This document shows, piece by piece, positions 22,790 to 32,075 of a stretch of 64,000 bases of DNA (position 1 is its first letter; each line of letters opens with the position of its first letter). The notes under the pieces were generated by a model, which was given only the letters and a program-made list of their open reading frames with translations, searched no databases and was not told the DNA's origin. Position numbers and translations under genes: made by a program. Location of the stretch: NCBI GenBank assembly GCA_047495785.1, contig JBLDXI010000064.1, positions 434,001 to 498,000 on the forward strand, given 5' to 3'. Source of the DNA: Lepidodermella squamata. Its lineage: Eukaryota; Gastrotricha.

Positions 22790-24284
22790 AATGAAAAAGT
22801 GTACGTGGCGCTAGCTGCATAATGCATATGCTAGCTAGGGGTCCACAACAATAACAATGCCTGTAATTATGATTTATTCAGTATTCATCGACCCAATAGC
22901 CAAAAAAAGGAACCTTCGCTCGAGCTTTCTATGAGCTTTTATCAATCATACGAATCAATACGCGAAGTACCGGGGTGAATGGGGATATTGCACCACCAAG
23001 TTCGCAAGGCAAAAGAAGAACACCTCTTAAATTCCTCAGTGAGGCCCTTTGGTCATAAAATGTTTGCCCGAAGCCCAAAAATTCCCGCTAATTCGAGGAA
23101 CCTATTTCGTCGAAGGAATTGTTGGAAAAGACCTTAATTCGTTTCAGGAACGCATTACGGAATATTTTACAGAGTTTTTCGGAAAACAAGGTACCAGTTC
23201 AGCGCTGAAAGTAGGACATTTGACCTGCCAGGTATCATGTAACTGAGTAAAAAAAATTGCGCTCGGTCGCTACGCTCGCTCGCGAACCTTCCACTTGTGG
23301 TTTGGCTAATATATTTCTACGTATTATGCCAATCTCTCTTTGGTAATACAGGGCGAGCGTAGCGAGCTTTAGCTGACGCTATTTTTGTCTTCCATTTTGA
23401 GCTCAGTTAGCAAAAAATGCTTCGAATGTTAGCTGACCTGGATCGAATTTTCGAATGGTACACGCTAATTGCAGGAGGCTCTTATGGTATTGTAGCTTAT
23501 GGAATCACTCAAATCACTGTAAAACTTACTAGGATTCCTTATATGCAATATCGATTATCGAAAAAGTTTTCGTGCTGGGCTAAGACAACCAGATTTTGCG
23601 ACGATCGAATACAGTTTAATATAAGAATTATGATTGTATGCGATCGAAGCGAGAAATTTTTGAGAATTCATCTGTCCAAGTGAAGATTTTCGATTGAAAA
23701 AGTAACTGAAACCACTAAAAAGGGATTCTCGCATCAAGAAACCCCTAACCCGCCAGGGATTTCGGCGTACCTGGCAGGTACAACTGGAGCCCAAACCTGC
23801 CAGGTACGCGTACCTGGCGCTATACTCGGCGTCCCTTGCGTACCTGGCACTACTTTCAGCGCTGTACCAGTTCATCAGTTCATCGGAAATTTACATGGTT
23901 GAGCGATTTCAATTTGGATTAATTCGCAACCAGATCACTCTGGTCTTCAAATCATATGAGAATGATATTCGAGGAATATTGTTGGGAGCAATTTAATATC
24001 TGCCAAGGTTTGCACTCGCCAGTTCTCCTGGGCTAGATTAAATACGATTCCTTGCCTGAAATCTGTGTGAAACATCATCAAAGTCAATCAAAGAAAATTG
24101 CAGATCAATTGAACACTTGGCAGACCGCTGATTTCAAGCTCGAATGTACAGTTTCATGAAAACTAACTTTTGTTTTCATGGTTTCTTATTAAATCGTCCT
24201 TTAGAGTCATTTTACTGTGGTGATTTTTATGACGGCCGAGAATTGCGGATCGGCGAATATTAGCGAAAACGAAAACCAGAGCTT
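22790..24284. other. repeat-rich intergenic region
   Basis: No gene supported. It holds a repeat related to 5155 and 19222 (near 22965), a MITE-like element at 23240-23409, and a cluster of CCAGGTACG/CGTACCTGG palindromic words at 23760-23850. The word AGCGCTGAAAGTAG near 23204 recurs inverted near 23855, so these pieces may be the two ends of one element with another nested inside. Confidence 0.45.
23240..23409. mobile_element. MITE-like element, ~170 bp
   Basis: Ends TAACTGAG and CTCAGTTA are inverted. Inside, GCTACGCTCGCTCGC is mirrored by GCGAGCGTAGCGAGC. Non-coding. No clear target duplication; the terminal repeat is only 8 bases, so the call is tentative. Confidence 0.45.
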
Positions 24285-24285
24285 T

Positions 24286-25118
24286 GGATTTGATTTGATT
24301 TGATTTACGGCTTAAATCACGGACCTCCTTCAATCAATCAAAATCAATCATTGTCCCACTTTTCCAGAACTAAATAAAAAAATCCGTTGCTAAATGAACA
24401 AATGAACAAATGAAAACGTTTTATTTTACGTCCACCTTCGGCTAAAAGTGATGGTAATATATATACAAGCCTTACCCGTGAGGGTTTAAGGGGCGGCTGA
24501 CAACGAGAGATTAGCTTCAGGAACAGTCGCGAACAATCTGCTTTTTCCCATGAATTCATAATTTTCTATACTGTTACATAGTAGCTGCCATTCTTCCCGG
24601 TCTCTAGCTGTTACTTCCGCCATTTCTAAATCCGCAATTTTGTGAATTTCGATGCGTCGCATCAATAAGGTTGATTTACGGGGTCGCCCTCGTTTTTTAG
24701 GTTCATTAGGATCACTGATACGTTTTTCATGTATATAAAAAATTCCAATTTTTAGAAGGCTTCTTCGGAGGCAGTCAGACCATCGGGTTGGCGGCCTGCC
24801 GCGAGGCAAGTACCAACTCGGGTCGACTGCTTTCCAATAATACATAATACTCGTGAGACTTTCAGGGTCATATTCGTCCTGTCGAATTATATGGCCAAAA
24901 TATTTCAGACGAAATTTTTCAATCAATTTACTCAATTCCATTACGTCGCAGATCAGTCTAATATCAACATTAGGAATATAATCTGTCCTAAACAGACCCA
25001 TAATTGTTCTAAGCCATCGCATAAAGGTGACATTTAACCTTTGCTCTTGTTGGGTGGTCAGGTTCCAGGTTTCGCAGGCATAGGTGACGGTAGGAATAAC
25101 CGTTGCTAATGTAAACAA
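24286..25118 (-). pseudogene. 5'-truncated LINE (non-LTR retrotransposon)
   Basis: The minus-strand frame 25118-24486 (210 residues) matches the C-terminal part of LINE ORF2 proteins after the reverse transcriptase: TYACETWNLTTQQEQRLNV, FGHIIRQDEYDPESL, RGRPPTRWSDCLRRSL and TARDREEWQLLCN. The endonuclease and polymerase core are absent, as expected of a 5'-truncated insertion. Its 3' end on the minus strand is a short tandem tail (AAATC)n at 24307-24286, typical of LINEs with simple-repeat tails. This copy has no activity. Confidence 0.8.
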
Positions 25119-25953
25119 AATATTTTTTTAAATTCTAAAACCTTTCTTATTTTGATTTTTAAATTTGTTTTTGAATACAAAATTAATTTGCAGTGAAAAA
25201 CAGCAAGAAGTGACGCGAAATTTGAATTTCTCGTCGTTTCTGTTCGCGGCCGTTTTACTCGGGGAATTCCAAATGTGCCGATCAATTCAATCGCTTTTAG
25301 ATGCCACCCCCTTTCAAATATCGGAAGGAAATTGTATTTTTGGCGTTTTATTGACACTGCCGAAATGACTTTTGATTCGAGAATTATCGAACCATTGCAT
25401 TTTTTCGAAACTTTTGTTGAATTCGCGGTATATTTCCACCGAGATCTTAGAGGATGGTTTGAAAAATGCAATATTTTCGCTAAATCCATGCATTCCCTTA
25501 GCAAATATTGTGGGAGCCATCATACGGTTTGCAGCTTGATATTGGATTTGAAAAAAAACCCAAACGCGGTTGCTATAACGTTCGTCGGAAAAATCTCATA
25601 ACTTCCAAGCCCTTCAGAAAATGTTAAGCAGTTTATTGACACGTAGCAAATGAATTGATGATTGAAATGTCTAAGAATAGATCGGGGGTATTACGAAAAA
25701 GCAATAATTTTGCTCGAATATCCGGCTTGTACTGCCCGCGAGTCTGAAAGTAATCTGAAAGTATCCTACTTGCTTGCCAAGCAAATAATAGCTTTGCATT
25801 TGCGCCTCAAGCATAAATGTTTAGTAGGTCTCGAGCATCATCTTGGGAAGTCTGAATTCAAACTTGGGTGATATTGTTGTTTTGCTGAATTTGTTGTTTT
25901 ACTCATTTTACAGCTGAAAGATTTGTTTTTTTCAAATTAGGCACAGATAAACA
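25119..25953. other. 5' flank of receptor copy 2
   Basis: Short open frames at 25165-25601 have no domain. From about 25490 the sequence is recognisably related to 31560-32050, upstream of receptor copy 3, including GTTTATTGACAC and the 12-mer AATATCCGGCTT. A splice-acceptor-like TTTTTTTCAAATTAG ends 13 bases before the ATG of copy 2. Confidence 0.5.
25717..25728 (+). promoter_or_regulatory. shared upstream word AATATCCGGCTT (copy 2)
   Basis: Same 12-mer as at 10725 and 31779, about 230 bases before the start codon of receptor copy 2. Candidate control element; the similar flanks of copies 2 and 3 mean plain duplication is an alternative. Confidence 0.3.
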
Positions 25954-28900
25954 ATGTTGCATTTCTTTCTCTTGGTCATCCTATCGGGATTCAGTTCGGC
26001 TAAATACTGGCCGAACCAAGTCGCGTCGTGGGACGACGCTCTCAGCTTGATGCCAAGCCAAGAACATTTCTACTTCTGGAGGTTGACAGATGGCGATACG
26101 AGGTACTACTCGACGGCCAGTAACACGATGAAAGACGCAACGATCGACAATTCAGCCGCTGCAGCGGACGGGCCTTATGGCTTAGGAACTGTAACGGTCA
26201 AAACGACAGGTCGACCTATGCTCACCTACGACAACCTGGAAGTTCCAGTTACCGATTTCACACTCACCTTCTACATGAAAACGAAGCTATGCGTAAATAA
26301 GGGCATTGTCACCTTGAAGCCTTTCTTTTCGCTGTATTGCCAAGACTCAAAGATCACGGCGGCAATTTGGAACTCGGCTGGTGTAGGAACCACGCTCAGC
26401 CAGACGCTGCCTCTCGCCACAAACTCGTTCTGGGCTTTTGTAGCCGTGACCTATAACTCGACGCTACAGCAGCTCAAATGGGACAATGCGGGCCGTGGTT
26501 CATCGATTTCCCTAACCAGCGCCGTTTCTTCAGTTGCAATGAACCCTTCCTCACTGGCGGTTTCGATAGGCGAGGGCGTGACAACGGACGGACAATCTTT
26601 TTACACATCGAACACAAACGATCAATTTACGTGCATGATCCTGTACAACAAGCCATTGACTAGTGTTGACATCAACAAAATCATGTACACATGCGGCGCA
26701 ACAATATTACCGTCTCAGTATTTGCCTGAAACGTTTCGATTGATGCCTCAAATCGACAGCTTAGCCATTCATATGCCGATGAGAAAAGTTGGAGATAAAG
26801 TTTTCCAGAAATACGGCTCGGACAACTTTAAGCGGTTTGCGAGTAGTGGAACGGCAGTGGCGGCCGATTTATATGGCCCGAATGGCTATGGATCGCTTTC
26901 TATCAAAAAAGAAGGCGATCGAATCTACAAAGTCGAAAACTTGCGAGCCAATGGGTCAATCACAGTCGCTTTCTATTACAAAGGACCTTGCTCAAACACC
27001 AGCGCCATCCTCGCCTTGAATAGTGATGGCTTCATTTATTGCAAGCCAAATGCTGGGCTCTTATACCATAAATATCGACCACTTGTGGCCGATGATTATT
27101 CCAATCCTGTTGCATGCCCAAGGCCAAACGACTGGACCTTTTTCGCGTTCGTCTTCAAAGCAAATCTACTCGAGACCTACTCCCAAGTTGCAGCAGGGGA
27201 GGATGTTATCAGCAAAGGTCCTACGACAAGCAAAAGCTTCAAGACTTCGAATGGGGGTTATATTTCGGTGGAAGCTTTCGGCTGGAAAAGCGACCCGAGT
27301 CGAACTTCAGACAGCATTGCCTGCATTTCGCTTCATAGCACTGCGCTTACGATTGATGAAGTTAAAATGCTGACCTACACATGCGGGAAGAGACCACCGA
27401 GATCCAAATATCTCCCAGATTCTTTCGACGAGTTGCCTCAACTTGGACAACTTGTCTACCATATGCCATTCGTTTGGAAATCACCGTATTCCGTTTTCGA
27501 CAAATTCGGGTCGACTTTGTGGTACGGCGAAGCTGAAAAGCGAAATTCGACTACATCGCCGAACGGGCCGTTTCAAAATGGGGTTCTCACGGCTAACGGC
27601 CTTGGCCCGCAGATTTTGGGGGTGAAAAACCAGGACTCGTTCACCTTCGCTTTCTTGTACAAAGGGCCGTGTACCGAAACTGTCGGGTTAGTCTACAGCC
27701 TTCGCTTTCAGATTACCTGTGAAAATGGAAATCTCATTTTGAAAACTGCGACAAGCTCCTCGGATCCGATTAAATTTGACATCGCTCACTGGAACATGTA
27801 TGTGTTCACCTATTCCAGCAACCCATCGACTAATGAATACATTGTGAGAGGTTACAAATGGACAAAGTCTCCTACGTCTCCAGATTTCGAAACTAGGGGC
27901 ATGAAAATAGAGACGCCGATATTCCCAATTTACGACGATCATCAAATCGGGGATTCTGTAACGAATGGTGCGATCGTGTTGAATGCTGATTCGAAGCGAA
28001 TCTCATGTGTCAGCTATTATTCCGCCGTTTTGAGTCTTGATGGCATGTCGAAATTCTTCAAGGCCTGCGGGAAGAAGGAAGGAAGAGCAAATAATCTGCC
28101 CGATTTCTTTGACTTTTTGCCTCAGAGAGAATATCTTGCTTTCTACGCTCCATTCACTACGCAAACTGGGCTCTCGCTTTTCGACAGATTCGGCCAGGTA
28201 ATTACTCCAACCGACCCTGGGACAGACAAAATCGTGCCGAGAGGTCCGTATGGCCTCGGATCGATCGAGGGGGCTAATGATCAATACGGCCTCTCTATAT
28301 CGATATTTCCATCAGCATCTTTCGCAGTCTCGTTCTTCTTCAAATCCAGCAGTACTGTTAAACAGGGCATAATGCTGCCAGGGAAAATTTCTATTAACTT
28401 CGAATCGTCAGGAATTTACTTCAAGTCAAAGGCTATCAACAAATTGTGGCAAGCTACTAAAATGCAAAAATTCAACTACACGCTTAATTCGTGGCTTTTT
28501 GTCGTTATAAATTACGATTTTCCGAAGCGACAGTTGGAGGGCTTTGCAATGACTGAAAGTGATAAAAGCGTCAATGTAGCTTTTGGAATTGGCAACTGTA
28601 GCCTGGAGGCTGATGATGTGCTAGGCTACTATAACGTAACAATAGGCTATGCTAAAATTTCCGAAGAAGTTGCCGCGACTATGGTGCCTGGCCAGGAGCT
28701 AGCTTGCTTTACCTACTATTCAACAGCATTGCCTGATGCTGATATTGTAAAACTTCCGTACGCTTGCGGCAAGCCTTACTCGAAATCATCGGCTTTGCCA
28801 GCAAAGTTTGAAATGTTGCCGAAAAATCAGTCTCTTGCCGTTTATTTGCCCCTGAGATCGGATTCGAAGTTGGTGGCGATTGACCGATTCGGCACGGATA

Positions 28901-30918
28901 TGATGGATGTAACGCAAGGCTCGCCGCTTGCCAAGTCACCCGGGCCCTTTGGCAACGGGTCCTACTCGGCCAATAAGCAGCTCCTTGTTGTCAACTATTT
29001 GCCTGTTTTCGACCAATACACAATCGCGTTTTACTACAGCGGATCTTGCTCGAGCCGATCTGGCCTCTTATCCACGGATCAATTTGCTGTCAAATGCGAA
29101 AATTCTGCTGTGACTCTGTCCGGCTGGTACAAAGATGGGAATAAAAAATTCTCCTCACCTATCATTTACGACCAGCCCAAATCCTGGCGATTTTTCGCCT
29201 TCACCCTGGCCAACAATACCCTGCAAGGCTACCGAGGGACAACCGACTTCAACAGCGTCGCGCTAGCCAATACGACGTCAGATTTCACGCTTGAGCTAAG
29301 ATTTCACCTTGGCTATTCCAGCCTCGAGTTAGGCACTTACTACTCGATATCGCAAGTTATCAACCTAGCTAAGGGCGATGAGTTAGCGTGCGTCAGTCTT
29401 CATACCGAAGCTCTCACCATCGAAGAGCTGATGGTTCTTGCTGATATCTGTAACGACATGCCACCCACCACTTCAACTTCAACTACAACGACAACAACTA
29501 CTACAACAGCAGCAGCAGTGGCAATGGAAACAGAAACAGTTGAGGTTTTGCCAACTTCGGCCGACACTGAATCAAACAGCGAATCGGCATCTACCATCAC
29601 TACTACCGTCAGTATTCCCTCGCAAACCAGCACCGCAAGCCCCTCAACTAAATTGAGAGCAACATCGACCACAACTTCGAGGGCAATCCTGCAATCCTCA
29701 AATTTTGGCCCAGACCCAGAGCCAAGTTACCGAAAGTACAAGGATCCGAACTGGCAATCTAAAATAGGCACGAATATTTCTATTCAGAGTACTCTGCCGC
29801 GTCTGGATCACAATGGCATCTCACAGCCGGATAAGCCTTTTGATACGATCGAGAATATATTGAAGCGATGTGACCACTTTGAAGCTGCACGATACGCCCC
29901 TCCTAGAATAAAAGCCAATGAACCTAACTACGTGAACATAACTTTCTACGTCCCTGGTTTGAACGAATTATCAAGCGGAGATGATACGATCTCAGTTAGT
30001 GGAGTCGTTCTTTTATCTTGGTCCGTTGCAACATGCCCAAAGAATTCGACAGACCCGATTGCAACGAGGCCTAAAGAGCAAATCTACGTAGGTAACCCAA
30101 ATCTGATGTGGCTGCCCCAGCTTCGGTTTATCAACAGTGCCCAGTCGAATGTCTACATGAAGAACGTGGCTGTTGGCGATGATTTCTTGGTGACTATGGA
30201 TGGAGTTGGGGCTAAGGAGAGCCCGAATAAGACCTACAATTTCTACTGGACTCGGGAGGGTCTATTCAAAGCTGATTGCACGCTGCTGATGAAGGATTTT
30301 CCATTCGACAAACAAACCTGCGCCTTTGTTTTCGGACTTCAACGGTCGAATAATTTGCTTTCTTTTGTGGACCCGCCTACATTTCTTTGGGACATTGATG
30401 CTGTTGACAATTCCGAGTGGCTGCTAACAGAATTTACTAGTCACCTTTCATGGGCTTACTTCAACGGGTACAACGTATCGATTGTTGTCTATGAGGTTAC
30501 TTTCAAACGATACCCAACTTACTACATCAACAATGTGTACCTGCCAACAGCAATATTGGCCAGTTTGGACCTTGCAGCTTTCCTAATGGCTCCATCGATG
30601 CCAGAGCGCTCTGCTTTTACTGTGACTATTTTGCTTGCAATGGCTGTTAGCCAGACGGAAATCATCAGCCAGGCTCCGAATTCAGATAGCACTGTTTTGA
30701 GTACCTACATCCAATTGATGGCTTGGTATTCGGCCGGAGTCACAATTTACCACTTGCTGTCTCTATGGCTGGCATGTTCCTATTTCGTTGAGGGCAAGCG
30801 TGATATGATAATGTTGTTCAACGGACGAATGAACTTGGTTCGAATTCTGGACATACTCGCTTTTCTTGCTGCTGTTGTTTTCTTCGCGTATGCTAATTAT
30901 ATTGTTCTCAAGAATTAG
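25954..30918 (+). CDS. LamG(x5)-Cys-loop ligand-gated channel, copy 2
   Basis: Single open frame of 1,654 residues without introns. A signal peptide (MLHFFLLVILSGFSSA) leads into five concanavalin/LamG-like domains, each ending at a conserved Cys-Gly or its equivalent (residues about 247, 477, 705, 938, 1166). A Thr/Ser-rich stalk follows (1170-1265), then a neurotransmitter-gated channel ligand-binding domain from about 1271. The Cys-loop is C1442 to C1456 with FPFDKQ. M1 starts near 1523, M2 near 1550, M3 near 1579 and M4 near 1627. M2 has E1551 (-1'), R1552 (0'), T6', L1561 (9') and V13', as in cation-selective channels. The loop C region has no adjacent cysteine pair, so it is not a classic acetylcholine alpha type. 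The M3-M4 loop is about 16 residues. I infer a plasma-membrane channel with a giant possibly sugar-binding ectodomain. Confidence 0.88.
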   Translation: MLHFFLLVILSGFSSAKYWPNQVASWDDALSLMPSQEHFYFWRLTDGDTRYYSTASNTMKDATIDNSAAAADGPYGLGTVTVKTTGRPMLTYDNLEVPVTDFTLTFYMKTKLCVNKGIVTLKPFFSLYCQDSKITAAIWNSAGVGTTLSQTLPLATNSFWAFVAVTYNSTLQQLKWDNAGRGSSISLTSAVSSVAMNPSSLAVSIGEGVTTDGQSFYTSNTNDQFTCMILYNKPLTSVDINKIMYTCGATILPSQYLPETFRLMPQIDSLAIHMPMRKVGDKVFQKYGSDNFKRFASSGTAVAADLYGPNGYGSLSIKKEGDRIYKVENLRANGSITVAFYYKGPCSNTSAILALNSDGFIYCKPNAGLLYHKYRPLVADDYSNPVACPRPNDWTFFAFVFKANLLETYSQVAAGEDVISKGPTTSKSFKTSNGGYISVEAFGWKSDPSRTSDSIACISLHSTALTIDEVKMLTYTCGKRPPRSKYLPDSFDELPQLGQLVYHMPFVWKSPYSVFDKFGSTLWYGEAEKRNSTTSPNGPFQNGVLTANGLGPQILGVKNQDSFTFAFLYKGPCTETVGLVYSLRFQITCENGNLILKTATSSSDPIKFDIAHWNMYVFTYSSNPSTNEYIVRGYKWTKSPTSPDFETRGMKIETPIFPIYDDHQIGDSVTNGAIVLNADSKRISCVSYYSAVLSLDGMSKFFKACGKKEGRANNLPDFFDFLPQREYLAFYAPFTTQTGLSLFDRFGQVITPTDPGTDKIVPRGPYGLGSIEGANDQYGLSISIFPSASFAVSFFFKSSSTVKQGIMLPGKISINFESSGIYFKSKAINKLWQATKMQKFNYTLNSWLFVVINYDFPKRQLEGFAMTESDKSVNVAFGIGNCSLEADDVLGYYNVTIGYAKISEEVAATMVPGQELACFTYYSTALPDADIVKLPYACGKPYSKSSALPAKFEMLPKNQSLAVYLPLRSDSKLVAIDRFGTDMMDVTQGSPLAKSPGPFGNGSYSANKQLLVVNYLPVFDQYTIAFYYSGSCSSRSGLLSTDQFAVKCENSAVTLSGWYKDGNKKFSSPIIYDQPKSWRFFAFTLANNTLQGYRGTTDFNSVALANTTSDFTLELRFHLGYSSLELGTYYSISQVINLAKGDELACVSLHTEALTIEELMVLADICNDMPPTTSTSTTTTTTTTTAAAVAMETETVEVLPTSADTESNSESASTITTTVSIPSQTSTASPSTKLRATSTTTSRAILQSSNFGPDPEPSYRKYKDPNWQSKIGTNISIQSTLPRLDHNGISQPDKPFDTIENILKRCDHFEAARYAPPRIKANEPNYVNITFYVPGLNELSSGDDTISVSGVVLLSWSVATCPKNSTDPIATRPKEQIYVGNPNLMWLPQLRFINSAQSNVYMKNVAVGDDFLVTMDGVGAKESPNKTYNFYWTREGLFKADCTLLMKDFPFDKQTCAFVFGLQRSNNLLSFVDPPTFLWDIDAVDNSEWLLTEFTSHLSWAYFNGYNVSIVVYEVTFKRYPTYYINNVYLPTAILASLDLAAFLMAPSMPERSAFTVTILLAMAVSQTEIISQAPNSDSTVLSTYIQLMAWYSAGVTIYHLLSLWLACSYFVEGKRDMIMLFNGRMNLVRILDILAFLAAVVFFAYANYIVLKN

Positions 30919-32075
30919 TCGTCCCTACAGCAAAGAAATTGACGATACAAGCATCAAACGTGGACTAGGAGTATCGGCTCTTTACTTTTTCTGATTCGTC
31001 TTCTTCAATTCTGGGTTCTGGGGGAAATAAGGGACTTTGTTGCAGTTTTAACGTGCGTCAATTGCTGGTACTGAGTTGTAAATGCTGCATTATAATCAAA
31101 GCATTCCTCTTAAATTAAATTGACTTCCTATTTGATGGACTTTATCTTCAACTGAATACTAAAACAACTATAATTTTTGGTACACTTTCTATGAATAAAG
31201 TATAAAGTTATCTTCAAAGTGAATAAGTTATACACTTCGTATAAGATGTAAGAACTCGGCATTTCGGCATTTGTTCGGTATTCTGTAGCATTTGTACAAT
31301 AAACATGTTCATGCAGCGAGAGTTTGATTTCGAATATACCCCCCCCTCCCCCCATGTTGATATGTTGAAAAAATAACGCACAAAATACAGGAATTTTGAT
31401 TAAAACGCACTGCAATACATTTTCCCAGTCGAATCAAATCTCCCTCTTCCCCCTCAACCTCACCTCCCGACTTACTTTACGGATAGCCAGCCAAAACAAT
31501 CAACTCAGAGCTCAGAGCCAGGCCTTGAACCCCCTCTATGTAATTTCCGTGCCAAATCCGTGCATTCGCTGAGCAAATATCGTGGGAGCAGTTTATTTTC
31601 GACGGTTTATTGACACAGCGATGAAATCAAAGGAACGCCGCATCGCTGGTGTTCCTTTGATTTGCACTTCGAATAATTGTAAAGCTTCGAAATCTTAGGC
31701 GCTGTTTATTGACACCGAGCCAATGAATTGATAATTGAAATGGCCAATAATAGAATTTTTATTGTTGAATTTTGTTCGAATATCCGGCTTGTTACCTGAT
31801 TCCAAAGAGTAGCTGCTCTGAGATCGATCAGAAAGTCGTCCTACATTCCACAGACACGAGAAACATTTGTGAAACATTCTTTGATGAAATAGCGTTCTAA
31901 AAATGTTTCAACAAATTGAAGATTTGAGGCGAAGTTACTATTCCTAATTCCTTTGAAATCCTGAACCATATAGCGAAATTCAAGTGAAGGTGTTCTTTTT
32001 TTGAACTATCGCTCCTAATCATCCCTTAGGGACTGAACGAGCATATTTTTCTTGAAAATTAGGTGCATTCCATTA
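30919..32075. other. intergenic, 5' flank of receptor copy 3
   Basis: No gene. AATAAA near 31192 could serve copy 2. C-rich low-complexity tracts lie at 31340-31480. A perfect hairpin (13-base arms AAATCAAAGGAAC and its complement, 31624-31636 and 31651-31663) interrupts sequence shared with the flank of copy 2. TTCTTGAAAATTAG ends 13 bases before the ATG. Confidence 0.5.
31779..31790 (+). promoter_or_regulatory. shared upstream word AATATCCGGCTT (copy 3)
   Basis: Third occurrence of the 12-mer, about 290 bases before the start of receptor copy 3, within flank homologous to that of copy 2. Confidence 0.3.

Noticed and set aside
25165-25601. ORFs upstream of receptor copy 2 as an extra exon
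   Set aside because: No signal or domain, and receptor copy 2 already begins with its own signal peptide at 25954.
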